From positions 2,046,001 to 2,110,000 of the forward strand of contig NC_069087.1 of NCBI RefSeq assembly GCF_947172395.1: 64,000 bases of DNA, read 5' to 3'. Both the position numbers and the translations under genes were made by a program. Position 1 is the first letter of the stretch, and every line of letters begins with the position of its first letter. Origin of the DNA: Bicyclus anynana (taxonomy: Eukaryota; Arthropoda; Insecta; Lepidoptera; Nymphalidae). This document shows, piece by piece, positions 35,006 through 46,551 of this stretch. The notes beneath the pieces are model-generated. The model saw only the letters and a program-made list of their open reading frames with translations. It did no database searches and was not told where the DNA came from.

Positions 35006-36427
35006 CAGTGGCGTAGCGTGCCTTGGAGGGGCCCTATATCTTATAGCAGACTCAGACGTGATTATATAATGATTTATTTATTTTGCTATCATCCGCGAAA
35101 AGTCGACGAACCCATGCGACAACGTCACCCAGGTCCGGCAAAATACTCTCTACGTACGTTTCACCCCGAAACCGGAGCATCCTCAGGAGATGTTGACTCT
35201 ACAACGTGCAATTGCAAAGTGTCGTTTTCGATCTTTGCTTCGTCTTTTATAGACCAAATGGTAGGTGGGGCAAGAGGTGGGCGTTGCCAAGATATTCATA
35301 ATATAAGCGATTTATCTCGCATCGAATTCAAACATTTTTATTAAATTAATAAAAAACATATTTTTATTAAATTAATAAATAACATATTTTTATTAAATTA
35401 ATAAATAACATTTTTATTAAATTAATTAATAAAAATGTTTGAATTCGATGCGAGATAAATCGCTTATATTATGAATATCTTGGCAACGCCCACCTCTTGC
35501 CCCACCTACCATTTGGTCTATAAAAGACGAAGCAAAGATCGAAAACGACACTTTGCAATTGCACGTTGTAGAGTCAACATCTCCTGAGGATGCTCCGGTT
35601 TCGGGGTGAAACGTACGTAGAGAGTATTTTGCCGGACCTGGGTGACGTTGTCGCATGGGTTCGTCGACTTTTCGCGGATGATAGCAAAATAAATAAATCA
35701 TTATATAATCATGATGAACTTCCGCAAAGTAACGCCTGCTTCTATCCAAGACTCAGACGTGATTACAAAAATAAGAAAACTATTGTCGAACAAAGGTTCA
35801 CAACATTTGTCAGGACAACTTAATTAACAAATCAAACTGTAACCAAAATAAGACTCTAGAATGGCAGAGAACGACCTTGAGTGGCGTGGAGTCACGCACT
35901 TGTGAACGATGTGTGTAGGGTTAAAGGCGCCTTTGACAGATATCTAACACTCCCCTTTTCCACTCAAGTCACTCTTCCCGCCTATCCCAAATAACCCATA
36001 AAGAATTACAAAACACAATAGATGTGGACGGCTCGAATGCCACGAGCACACTGAAGCCGTCCGTACCGCAAGTCGTTGCAACGCGGCGATAACATATCAG
36101 AATAGTTGATGGGCCTAATTGTACAGTAAAGAATTCTCAATAATAAAACAAAAATAGTTTACTTTAAATAAAAATAACAGTGATTTAACTTATGCAGGAT
36201 GTTTACAACTTTTGCAAGCCAAAATTTTTTTTAACTGGGAAATAGGAGACTGCATTTTTTATTTTTTTTTCATTTCTGAAGTAAAAACTATAGGCGTCTT
36301 GGTTGTTTTGTTCGGGAAGCGCCAGATTAACTGAGATTGTGGATTACATATTTTCTTATTTTTACTTTCAAACCTATGGGGCCCCTGGGTAATTGATACG
36401 GCTGATACGGCGGTAGCTACGCCCCTG
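35006..36427. mobile_element. hAT-like element with 8-bp target duplication
   Basis: A 1,422-bp element flanked by gtgagaca at 34998-35005 and 36428-36435. The left end cagtggcgtagcgtgcc and the complement of the right end caggggcgtagctacc are inverted repeats, followed on both sides by a ggggccc block. No transposase is visible. A foldback element is nested at about 35058-35747. The segment 35750-36095 recurs in complement at 63185-63490, and both ends recur in 13717-14117. Confidence 0.8.
35058..35711. mobile_element. foldback element, arms about 290 bp
   Basis: The left arm (35058-about 35350) and right arm (about 35420-35711) are near-perfect inverted copies around an AT-rich loop of tandem 'tttttattaaattaataaa' units. 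Both arms carry the same open peptide (contains HPGPAKYSLRTFHPETGASS) read in opposite directions. The insertion is bracketed by a 16-bp direct repeat gactcagacgtgatta (35048-35063 and about 35748-35763). A related end (gggtgacggtgccgcttcg) occurs at 52300. Confidence 0.9.
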
Positions 36428-36782
36428 GTGAGACATATATTTATATTTATAAATCCGGCACAGACCGGTTGTTTCAGTAAGCAACACGCAATATAACAAT
36501 GCTGAAAGGTACATTGAAGTAGATTTTCTTTAAGTAATTAAATGGCAACTCGCGCACTAGACGGCTACAAATAGAACTACTCAAGGGCCGTGGTCGCAAA
36601 AGATACGACCAAAAAGCTAAACGCGTTAAGCCGTCATTGATGTGAGATGTGGGCTGGGCTCCTTGTAGGTTTTACAGGATATTAATAAACTAAATAAACG
36701 ACTTGGTTTGTGGAAGGTACCTCTCTTAGGTAAAATGGTCGTCACATCAATGGTATGTGCTGTGTTGCACTTTTAAACAATA

Positions 36783-36873
36783 AGGCTGTCTGTTTCTATC
36801 TTAGATTGCATCAACACTTAGGTACAATCAGGTGAGATGTAGTCAAGGGCTAATATGTAGAGAATAAAAATAA
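36783..36873 (+). repeat. SINE-A 3' fragment
   Basis: Only the last 90 bases of the family (tagattgcatcaacacttag, ggtgagatgtagtcaagggc). Confidence 0.65.
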
Positions 36874-36930
36874 TGAATAAAATAACATCATGAAGTTTGT
36901 GTGTGATGGATGTGCTCATTAAAATTTCGT

Positions 36931-37050
36931 AATGCTAGCCACTCACCATCATACAAGTTCACATGCCTACAGCGCTTTCGACAGGATATCCGATTAAACT
37001 GATCGTATTGTAAAATTATAATTATATTGGATAGTGAGTGGCTAGTATTA
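36931..37050. mobile_element. 120-bp MITE ('aatgctagccactcacc')
   Basis: Inverted ends aatgctagccactcacc and gtgagtggctagtatta. Same family as 11520-11735. Confidence 0.65.
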
Positions 37051-37239
37051 CTGACGATGGTAAAGAGCTATTGAAATCTATCTACTTCTTACACCAACCT
37101 ACTTACTAGGTACTTGAAAAAATATTATTCGCAATTGCATGTAACAACAAATCAATCAAAAAAAATTATTGTTTTTATTGAACAGTCGCAAAGTAACGTT
37201 TGCAGTTACTCAATTTTATCCATTTTTATTTATTCAAAT

Positions 37240-37600
37240 AAAAAAAAAATCAAAATTCATTTATTTAAAAGTAGGTTCAGTTTACAAGCACTTTTGATAC
37301 GTTAGTTGACTATTTGTAAAGATTCTACCACCGGTTCGGAAGGCAGGTTCTGCTGAGAAGAAACCGGCAAGAAACTCAACAGTTGCTCTTTTAAAAAAAT
37401 AAAACAACATATATAATATACAATTGATGACAACATTACATTTTTTATAGTTTTACTTCCTGCGTGTAGGTGGAAGCTGATTTAACGGCCTTCAAGCATC
37501 TTTATCATTAAGGAACTCATCAATAGTGTAGTAACCTCGACTAAGTAAATGTTTTTTAACACATTGCTTAAAGCTTTGCATTGGCAGGTCCATCACATAT
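37240..37600 (-). repeat. LINE-Z 3' end
   Basis: The minus strand encodes a short reverse transcriptase-type C-terminus around 37500-37590 (CVKKHLLSRGYYTIDEFLND) and then the conserved 3' UTR (actcaacagttgctctttt in complement). Fragments are at 507-633, 8883-9000 and 50304-50570. Clade assignment (CR1-like) is inference. Confidence 0.65.
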
Positions 37601-37735
37601 TCTCTACAGATTAGCCCTTGACTACCATCTCACCAAATGGTAAGTGATGATGCAATCTAAGATGGAAGCGAGCTAATTTGTTAGGAGATGAATATCCACA
37701 TCTCTTTAGGTTTCTATAAGTCATCTTACCGAAAT
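37601..37735 (-). repeat. SINE-A 3' fragment
   Basis: Complement of the family 3' half (gattagcccttgactaccat, ctaagatggaagcgagc, ctctttaggtttct). Confidence 0.7.
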
Positions 37736-38113
37736 TATTTTTCAAATATTTAGATAAATGAATAAGCCAACTTCTTCTTGTTGCAGGAGCCCAGCATACG
37801 GCTGGGATCGGAATGCCGCATCCACCAGCAAAACGTGGTTCACTTCGATCATGTTCGTCGTACTTTCTGCTATGACCATGTTGCTTCAGTAATTTAAGTT
37901 TATGTAAGGGCCAGCGCCGACAGACGGACCGGTACGCTGAATTTTTAATAAATTTATACAAAAAAATGTTACTATCACATTAAATACAACAAGAAATGCT
38001 TTCAAATACTATAACTAAAGTAACAAAAGAAAATTATTATCTTAAAAAAAGAGATAATTAATTAATCAGGACAAAAGTGTTCTTACGTGTTTCGTGTGTA
38101 TTGTGACTTTTAA

Positions 38114-38167
38114 ATGGCACTTTGCGGTCGTTTGTCGTCGCTGTTTCTAAATATTATTATTTTTTGT
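38114..38167 (+). CDS. candidate first coding exon of tetraspanin A
   Basis: ATG opens an 18-codon frame (MALCGRLSSLFLNIIIFC) reaching a phase-0 donor GTGATA at 38168. Spacing of Cys, Leu-Phe and Asn matches the first exon of tetraspanin B (C-LKFFLALLN) and the usual tetraspanin start. The implied intron (2.7 kb) is similar to that of B (2.0 kb). The donor is weak and the region AT-rich, so chance is possible. Confidence 0.35.
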
Positions 38168-38489
38168 GTGATAAATAAAATAATTATTGATATTATTATT
38201 ATATATATTTAATAGTTTAAGACGATGTTTTTACTAGATTATAAGAAACTTATGGTACTTACTTATAGTGGTATTTATTTTTACTATTTGCGTATGTATC
38301 TCTTTACTATGACTTCTATTAGTGCATTGTAATTATGAATAATTATAATTTATAGGTACTGAAACGTTGATAGTATTATTATTTAATATTTCAAAGAATA
38401 AAATAATCATTCAGTGGTGTGTTTTAGTTTTCTTTAATTAAAAATAGAAACATATTTAATTACTTACGATAAACAGTTCAAATTAAATT

Positions 38490-38812
38490 TTTAACCGACT
38501 TTCAAAAAACAGGAGGTTCTACATTCTGACGGCCTCCGTGGCGCAGTGGTATGCGCGGTATTTACAAGACGGAGGTCCTGGGATCCCCGGCTGGGCAGAT
38601 TGAGATTTTCTTAATTTGTTTAGGTCTGGCTGGTGGGAGGCTTGGTGATTTAGCGTTCCGGTACGATGCCGTGTAGAAACCGAAAGGGGTGTGGATTTTC
38701 ATCCTCCTCCTAACAAGTTAGTCCGCTTCAATCTTAGACTGCATCATCACTTACCATCAGGTGAGATTGTAGTCAAGGGCTAACTTGTTGTTGTATGTAT
38801 GTTTTTTTAATT
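38490..38812 (+). repeat. TIR-E end split by an internally deleted SINE-A
   Basis: ttaaccgactttcaaaaaac...ttctacattc (38492-38525) is separated from its continuation tgtatgtatgtttttt (about 38794) by a SINE-A copy lacking the middle 'ccgtggctagttaccacc' block. Confidence 0.7.
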
Positions 38813-39004
38813 ATTATTATCAATTAACCTCAACTATCTGTGATATCTATGTAGTTTAGCATTTGTATGAGTCAACCTTCTAGACTCTACTCTCTGCATC
38901 CGAATTAGAATTAATGATTAATTGAACCAAACTTACTGTCATATCTCAATGAGTAACAAAGTGAAGTGGTAATGGGGGAAATATATTCGAAGAACGAAGA
39001 TGGA

Positions 39005-39135
39005 CGTTTGCATCCCAAGGTGCTAGAAAGGCGACCCCACACAGGAAAACGCGGTATAAGTCGATCCTCCGCTCCCCTATATAAGGCCAATAGTCTATAA
39101 TATATCCAGCACTGGACGTACATCGGCTGGTATTC
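39005..39135 (+). repeat. diverged LINE-R 3' fragment
   Basis: catcccaaggtgctagaaag ... tccagcactggacgtacatc keeps the order of the LINE-R tail with many changes. Confidence 0.6.
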
Positions 39136-39919
39136 TGATATATATTTTTTAACGTGGACCTTCAAAACATTCCCAAATTGTTTGTATAGTGTACAAAAAA
39201 GACAAGAATACGTCTTTAAATTTGACAGACGCAGGTAACGCATTGCTGGGTGAGGGTAGGTAAATAAAAAAAGTCCATATTATTCTTACTGTCAGTGGGC
39301 GGTAGGCCGTATGTAGCGTTCCTTACCGACCACTAAATTATTAAAGTTCACCTATTTATAACGAGCATTTAAACTTAGCACCTAAACATAAAGACATAGG
39401 GCTTAAAGTAGCTTGCTAGGATATCTCTAATTGGCTAAACTTCTGTGGTGTAGTGAATATAGCGTTCTTATTCTATAGAAATCGAACATGAGGCTTTAGT
39501 CACAAGGTCGAGCCTGTAGAGTGAGTTTGAAAATCTTTACTGGCCATAGAAATACTGAAGCAGTATAATGTTAGTAGATTTTGCTGAAATTGGTAAAGGA
39601 TGCGCCAAGATATTGCTGCTGGTACTTAATGGATGTTGCATTGTAAGTTACGTCTTTTTTCTTTTTGGAAGGTAGGGCTGCGTTGTGATCTTACGAATAA
39701 AAATAGAATTTAAGGTAAGTGTACCAGAATGTGGAAAATAAAGAAGTGTTGTTTTTATGGTCTTGCGCTTGACTACAATAATGTCGGTTGGAAACCAATT
39801 ATGAGGTTTTAGGACGATGCCTTATGCGTGCGTTACGTTGTGGCGTCGCAACAGATCAACGCATTGTATGCCACACCTTCGTTGCGATGACGCATGACGT
39901 CGCAGCGCAAAAGAACGAC

Positions 39920-40260
39920 GCGTCTTCTTCTTCTTCTTTCGTCTGAGCCGTTTCCCCACTTAGCTATGTGATTGGCCGTTGTGCGTGGGTCCCTCGGTGT
40001 AGGTTCCCGCTGGATTCACTAAATCCAGCCGAGCTTGCTCCAGAAACTTATCAGGCCGCCCAGGTCGCCAGAGAGAACGATGCGTACACTCAGGCCAAAA
40101 CACCCTTCCAGACCCTTTCAGCCGAGGTCCGAGTCTCAGAGGCGACACCCTTCTTTTCTGCTTCTGCCTTTGAGCCCCATCAGGCGATGCTTTTGCGTTC
40201 GCTCAAAGCCCCTGGTGACGCTGCTGAGGTCCCATTAAGGAGCCTAAGGAGCTACTAAAA
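39920..40260. other. GC-rich segment with open frames, likely repeat-derived
   Basis: Open on both strands (96 codons plus, 62 codons minus). The plus frame is PETYQAAQVARENDAYTQAK-like without a recognised domain. It begins in a (ttc)n tract, which suggests a retroelement tail. I do not call it a gene. Confidence 0.35.
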
Positions 40261-40299
40261 TCTATTCACTCTCAACAATGCATACAAAACAAAAGACGA

Positions 40300-40420
40300 A
40301 CCCCCAAGCAATATAGTGTTCCGGTACGATGCCGCGTAGAAACCTTCAGAGCTATGGGTAAATTAACTTGTACATCGTCCAAGTAAGCCATCTAAGATTG
40401 CATAATTATAATTTTTTTCA
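40300..40420 (+). repeat. SINE-A2 fragment
   Basis: ttccggtacgatgccgcgta, then 'aaccttcagagctatgggt' and 'aagattgcataatta', as in 13000-13090 and 63620-63700. Confidence 0.6.
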
Positions 40421-40874
40421 CACATATAAAGTGTAGCTTTTCCATGTTTTCCTTGACATTATATTTGAAATGATATTCCCATTCGCTAGTCACTTCCCGG
40501 GAACCATTGGAAAAACACTACATAATTTGAAACTTTAAGGGTCTCTAGCGAAGGGTTGCCATGAAGCCAAGTGTCCGGGAGATAGGGATATCATTTCCCA
40601 TATTATGCCGATAAAATACTTATAAAAAAATACTTTATACTTAAACGGCTGAGGGCTGGATCCTTAAAACCTGCTACCTCCCAGAGCTAGCACGGTACAA
40701 ACTCCTGGCTACTGGTAAAAGCATGATCTGACAAACTTTCAGCTTTTATAAAATGATGAAGGTCTGGTTTTTACGGGCTCTCCGTCATATAGGATGGTCA
40801 ATGGCTGACTTTTCCCTGGTCTCGAGATATATCGTGATCCGTAGGCTTACTGAATTAAGTTGATATGTTTCCAG

Positions 40875-41063
40875 CTCATAGCAATATGCGCCATCACGTT
40901 CTCCATAGTAGACATAAACACGCTGAAGCAGTATGGCGAGGGCCGGTCCGTGGGCACCACCGTGGGCGACGTGGGCATCATGACGGCATGTCTGCTTCTC
41001 GTGGCCATCGCTGCTTTCGGCTCCGTTGGCGCTGTCAAGGGAAATGTCAAGATACTTTATATG
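40875..41063 (+). CDS. tetraspanin A exon 2
   Basis: 63 codons, acceptor tttccag, donor GTAAAT. Ends VKILYM, the same boundary and length as exon 2 of tetraspanin B. Confidence 0.92.
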
Positions 41064-44000
41064 GTAAATTACTTACTTTATATTTTTAACAGAAGCCCGC
41101 TTCGTCTGTTAACCCTTGCTCTTCAAATTTTAAAGAACATACATTTCATAGAAAATTTCCTTACCTAATCTATTAACCCCTCCTATATTCCCCTTTAAAG
41201 TTGATAGATATATAAAAAGATGTTTTACACAGAGTTCCAAAAGATTAATGCATTAAACAAAAAACTCTTGCACTTTTTATTATTAGTTTCATCAACGACT
41301 TACTGGGCTAGAGTATTAAGCCTTCCGTCTTAAAAGGGTATATGGAGCTTAAACTTACTACGCTTATCCACAGCGGGTTGGTGGGCTTAGAGCGGTATTA
41401 TTAAACTCTTTAACGATCACTATCAGTAAACGGGGCCGACGGCTGAACGTGCTCTCCGAGGCACGGGGTGTAGACATTATTTTGATCATATCATCACACA
41501 TCATTCTAAGAAGTCATAATTCTGACTCCATTCTAAGAAATTTAATGAAATTTTCTTAGAAGAAAGTAAAAGGAAATGCCTGGGGAACCCAAGTATACTC
41601 CCGTGTAAAAATATAAGGAGATGATAATATGATGTATAAATAAGGATCTGATCAATTAATTGGCTTGGGCTTACTGGACTCTTGATAACTTTGTATGGAA
41701 TATGTTCCAGTACATCGGTTTCCTGATGATCATGGTCGTGCTGGAGATGATGATAGCGATCTACGTGTCGGTGCAGCGCTACGGCCTGGAGTTCCGGCTG
41801 ACGGAGTGGCTTAGAGACGACTTCTTCCGTAACACCACCGACGTGGACGAGGAGACGCATGCCAAGGTGTGGGACACTCTGCAGGCTACTGTGAGTATGG
41901 ATATTATCATTCATTATCATCATCATCATCATCGTAATCATCATTGTCATCATCATCATAATATCAATCGATTGACGTCCACTGCTGGACACAGACCATT
42001 AGTAGGGATTTCCAAACATAGCGATCCTGAGTCGCCTGCATTCAACGAATCTCTGCGATTCGCGTGATGTCGTCAGTATTGGTCGAACCCTTCAAATCAG
42101 CCATCAGTATCATCATTATCAGCATATTTTAACGGCTTACTACAGAGCCAGACTTCCCCCTTTACATAAGAGGGTATGTGGAGCTTGGACCCACCACGCT
42201 ATTTTAATTAACTATCACTATTAGGTGTTAATGATAATGACAGGTACCGACGACTTAACCTTAATCTTAATTTTCTTAAAAATATAATCGAAATTTGTTA
42301 GATTAGTTTGCATTTTGACTAGGACTCTTTTAAAATCAAAAAATTTTGTGTCTTAATTTGGTAAAACGTATGGCTAGGGCTTAGAATACCCTCCCAAATC
42401 TATCTAGCGATTTTGCAAATTTCACAGCGTAATAGACCAATTCAATACGATCCAATTAATTACGAGTCGATCTAGAATATACAAAAGGAATCTTAAGCCT
42501 TATCCTAATAAGTATACAAATCATGCCTATGTGGAATGGTGGCAAGAATACTGGTTGCATTTTCGCGTTGGAAATCCATGATGATTTGCGCAGAAAATGA
42601 GCCAGCCCTTCTGTCACCAATCGAGGCAAAATTGGTTAGATTTCATAGGAAAGTTACAATGTTGCAGTACGAATGCTGTGGTCTCAACGGACCGGAAGAC
42701 TACGTGGCTGTTCAGAAGGAGATCAGCCTGTCGTGCTGCCCGCGAGCTTACCGCGCCAGAAGCACCTATGCACAAGAGCAGCTTTACAAATTCTGCATAC
42801 AGTGAGTTCATTCAGTTCATCAATTTATTCTTTAAAGGACATTTGCCATACCTGACCAGTATATTTCTAATATTCTTTTTCTCTTTCAATTAGCCGGACC
42901 TGACCTGAGCCAGACCTGAGAAGCTATTGAGGGTTTAATATTGAGCTACTCAGGGTTTTCTAACTGTTGAGGTTTATCAGTCAAAGATACGCAATGTGCT
43001 GTAGTAGTTAGTATATGAAGTGTAAGAGCAATCGGAATTTCTTCTTTTATAACTATCTCCTGTCGGAGGTTTTTGTTTGATGTCCGTGACAGTCCGATTA
43101 GTTAGTTAATCTTGAACCACTGGCATAAGTTTTTGAGCTAAAATGTACGTCTATGACCCACGTTTGTTTGCTCTTTATATTTCCCTGAATAAATTTCTGG
43201 TTACTGCAGAAGTTCTGTTGGATTTCCCTTTCTGTACAGCACAGAGTGTAGCGAACGCATTGATTTAGAAGGACGAAATATAGGAATCAAAAGTCAGTAG
43301 TTGTTAATATAGCTTTAACGATTTGTGTTTCAGAGGCAGCGGCTACTACAGCATTGGTTGTGAAGATCAAATTCTGCTATTATTGAGATCTGACGCGACC
43401 TGGCTTATTGGGGTGGCCATTACTTGTTTCTGGTTTGAGGTACGATATATGATGAGATAATATTTACACACAAATAGGGTAGACAGACATCATATTTCAC
43501 ATGCTTGTTCCATTAAAATTAATCCTTTCATACAAGTTCGATCCGACCTTTATTAAAAAGTCCTGGATTTGGTCTAGGAACGCTCGCTTTTGCCATTTCC
43601 GCCTAAGATTTTCATCCACCATTTGTTAGTCAACTTTTGTTAATCTTCTCTACACGCTCAAACCATCTAAGAATAGCTTTCTCGATTTCAGTCAGTCATC
43701 ATCATCATCATCATCATTTTAGGTATTCAGTAATATTCCATTTATACTCCTCAATGTTTTCATCTCTGAGCATTTACTTATTTATACAATTATATGCTTT
43801 TTCTGTTTTCTGCCATATTTAACTTTCCACCGCCATATTTACCCCTAGCAAACTCTGCGACTTCGTCCACGTGAAGTACAGTTTTTCACACATCCTGCGG
43901 AAGCCATGGATTTCTTCGGGATAATAATTAGCCTAAATATTGCTCAATAATTTCTTCTATCTTTTAGTGAAAGTCCCATTTGAATCAGTTGAACCGTTTC

Positions 44001-44250
44001 AGAGGCTTGCCCGGACAAACAAAAAAAAACAGAAAGGCAAAAGCTAGTGTTTTGGTATCGTCTAACTTTAAGTACTTGAGAAAACATACACTTAAATTGT
44101 ATTTGTATCATTGATAGTGTATTGATAAGTCACATTGATTTAATTAAATGTTTTTATTGACTCCAGGCAGCAGGAATGCTCCTCGCGACGTGGGTGGCTA
44201 AGAATGCTATATATGAAGCGACGCACCGCAAGAAATCTTCTAGATATTAG
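40875..44250 (+). CDS. tetraspanin A (exons 2-6)
   Basis: Four-pass membrane scaffold protein of the tetraspanin family. Five exons (40875-41063, 41711-41890, 42668-42801, 43334-43439, 44167-44250) join without a frame break into 230 residues, plus 18 if the 38114 exon is right. Exon 2 gives the end of TM1, the small loop and TM2. Exon 3 gives TM3 with its buried Glu (MVVLEMMIAI) and the start of the large loop with an Asn-Thr-Thr sequon. Exons 4-5 give the large loop with ECCGLNGPEDY, SCC, KFC and IGC (six cysteines) and the start of TM4. Exon 6 gives the end of TM4 and a short basic tail (HRKKSSRY). The post-TM2 motif, GCxGAxxEN in most members, reads FGSVGAVKGN here, so the Cys and Glu are lost. 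Paralogous to tetraspanin B. AATAAA at 44402. Confidence 0.93.
41711..41890 (+). CDS. tetraspanin A exon 3
   Basis: 60 codons, acceptor gttccag, donor GTGAGT. TM3 and the first part of the large loop, ending VWDTLQAT (B: YWDTLQSE). A LINE-R tail begins about 15-20 bp after the donor. Confidence 0.93.
41905..42090 (-). repeat. LINE-R tail in tetraspanin A intron
   Basis: A (cat)n tract then 'cgattgacgtccactgctgg', 'cctgcattcaacgaatctct' and 'gtgatgtcgtcagt': the complement of the LINE-R 3' end. Confidence 0.75.
42668..42801 (+). CDS. tetraspanin A exon 4
   Basis: 44 codons plus 2 nt, acceptor gttgcag, donor GTGAGT. Carries the CCG and SCC cysteines of the large loop. The phase-2 intron after it is absent in tetraspanin B. 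Confidence 0.92.
43334..43439 (+). CDS. tetraspanin A exon 5
   Basis: 1 nt plus 35 codons, acceptor gtttcag, donor GTACGA. Last loop cysteine (SIGC) and most of TM4, ending FWFE. Confidence 0.9.
44167..44250 (+). CDS. tetraspanin A exon 6 (terminal)
   Basis: 27 codons plus TAG after the acceptor gactccag. End of TM4 (AAGMLLATWVA) and a basic cytoplasmic tail. Confidence 0.9.
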   Translation, partial: AAGMLLATWVAKNAIYEATHRKKSSRY

Positions 44251-44401
44251 AAATTATAATTGTTGGAACATGTTTTTAGGAATAGTGTAAAATGTACACT
44301 TTGTAAACAAAGCATTAATCACGTTGTCGAATTTCTCTTCAAATATGTTAAGAGTTTTGTTTTTCCAACTGTTTAGAAGTAGATTTAACGTTTGCTTTGG
44401 T

Positions 44402-44407
44402 AATAAA
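44402..44407 (+). terminator. tetraspanin A polyadenylation signal
   Basis: AATAAA about 150 bp after the stop at 44250, followed by a GT-rich stretch (gattgtttgtttt). Confidence 0.6.
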
Positions 44408-44644
44408 GAATATTATGTTAAGATTGTTTGTTTTATTAAATACTTTTAATGAAAACTTTTTCCCCGTATAATATTATGAATACAAATAATCAAATATGCA
44501 TTAGATATAGCTACTCGTACATCATGAAGTGCTAGGTACTACAATTAAACGTATATGCAAAGTCTATGTCCCCAATAAAGTCCACACTACAGACCCTTAA
44601 AGAGTACTGGCTGTAACATCACTTACCTATTCTGTTATTATTTT

Positions 44645-44900
44645 TCTGCTCGTTGGTCCAGTGCAGCTTTGGATCACGAAATCCTGGGTTCGAGTCTTGG
44701 GTCGGGTTATAAAAATATGAACATTTCTTTCTTATATAAAGAAATTTTAATTTCACCTTTCTTCGCAAGTCCTTTCGTCAGGGGTTGCCTGGTAGATATT
44801 GCTTATAAGGCCGCCTTTGCATGCTATTTCTTAGTTTAAATTATTCATTTTTAATGCTTCATTTATTTATGTATTTTTGTGTGTAATATAATATTTCTTC
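44645..44900 (+). repeat. tRNA-like SINE fragment fused to a retroelement tail
   Basis: A-box-like ttggtccagtgcagc and B box gggttcgagtc, then 'ggttgcctggtagatattgc' and 'aaggccgcctttgcatgc'. The latter block resembles a common lepidopteran retroelement 3' end, also seen near 49790. Confidence 0.45.
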
Positions 44901-46551
44901 CTTTTTATTACAAATCTGCTTGGAATTGGGAAATTGGTGATGTTACACCGTTTCTTAGAGAGAACATTCAGCTGTTGCTTCCGGTTATTATAGTTAATCA
45001 TTCTGATAATTATTGTCATTAACACTATCACCCGCAACCCCACATTTGAGCAGGTCTAAGCTCCATATTCCCTCTCCTAAATTGGGAGAGACCAGGCAAT
45101 GTAGTTGGTCGATAAGGAGAAGGTCTCGTAGGTCTATGAGAAAGCAGATAAGTAGGCAGGTGACATCAATGTCAGATCTAGGTTATAATAAATAATAAAT
45201 GCCGTAGTGCAATAATTGCGGCCGGAATCGTAGTGCTATTGGATATTCTGTGCCGAAACACTGCACCTGTCTTGTATACCTCGTGTCATTTAAAAAGAAA
45301 ATCTAACCACTTGTCGGACGTTGCTGTTTTGGACCTGCTATATGAAGAAGCATTGAAGAAGATGGTTTTGTCTTTTGATGTAGTCAGGTGACAGTACAAA
45401 CGCGTTAGTACGAGAAAACTAATGCATAAAAGAAACGCGTTATTTAATTATTTAGAGTAAAACCAAGTGAACCAATGGGCTATTAAAGCAAACTGTTGTT
45501 AAAAAATATGCAGTTGCAGTATCAAATATATTTATTTTATTTCAATTCATTGCATTATTTTTACTCGTTCATCGATCAATTTATTAGCCGTCTAATAATG
45601 CCGTGATTTTTCAACTACAGACGTCTGATGTGTTTTGGTTGAATACAGTTGTACGTGAAATTGCACGCCCAGAACTTAGAACTTGTAAATCAAATTTAGG
45701 AGTGAAGAGTGGAGCATTGTAGGAAGTGTTCCTAAGCAACAAATCGATAGTTCTGTGTCTGTGTTTAGATTGAGACCAGTGCTATTTAAAATCGTAATCT
45801 TTAAATAATCCCTTGGCTTACTGTTTTAGCATTTTACCGTTAATTTATGTTTTAAACTTTTAAAAATCTACCATCAGCATGCTTTTTACATGAAACATCC
45901 TATATGTAGATGTTTCAAACAATTTAGAAACATATTGTCCAAGAAATAAAATCAATATTTCTTCTACAGTAGTATCGGAACAAAGGCTATAGGCTCCAAT
46001 CGATGCGAAACGACATATGTTTTCCGATGCTCTACATTGTCTTGTCTACAAAGACGTGTGAGAAGCGGTTTGTTTTGATAAAACCTAGAGTCTAGTTAAC
46101 TTACATTTAAGAAATGTGGCATAAGTCTTATTGCACTAAAGAAAAGAAAACAATCCAAAAACTTTAAATTGTAGTTATCTACTGTTCAGAAAACTTACGA
46201 AATTTAAATTTCAGTAGCTAGTTAGGTACGTTTATTTTCATATTTGTCCTGAATGCTCAATAGCAAACCAGAAATTACTGTGCTTAAAATAGGACAATTG
46301 AGAAATTATTTGAATGATATTATACATCTCTAATGGTAACACTTTTAATTTTTAATTGTATTCCGTAGCAGATTTTTTTATAGAAAACTACAATATAAAA
46401 TTAAAAATATATTGTACGATGGTTTTCAATTTTGTTTTTCAGAAAATGAAAATCGACGCTGTATGCTTCGACTTTCAAACAAAGTTGTGTTTGATGCTTC
46501 TACTACTTGGGTCTTGCTCTTAATATGGTCTTGACATGCCCAGGTGGTTGA

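Noticed and set aside
35018..35749. Paired 107-108 residue frames on opposite strands
   Set aside because: The same peptide appears on both strands because it lies in the two arms of a foldback. There is no sign of a real protein.
41501..41992. 163-codon minus-strand frame
   Set aside because: Shadow of tetraspanin A exon 3 extended by a (cat)n LINE tail on the complementary strand.
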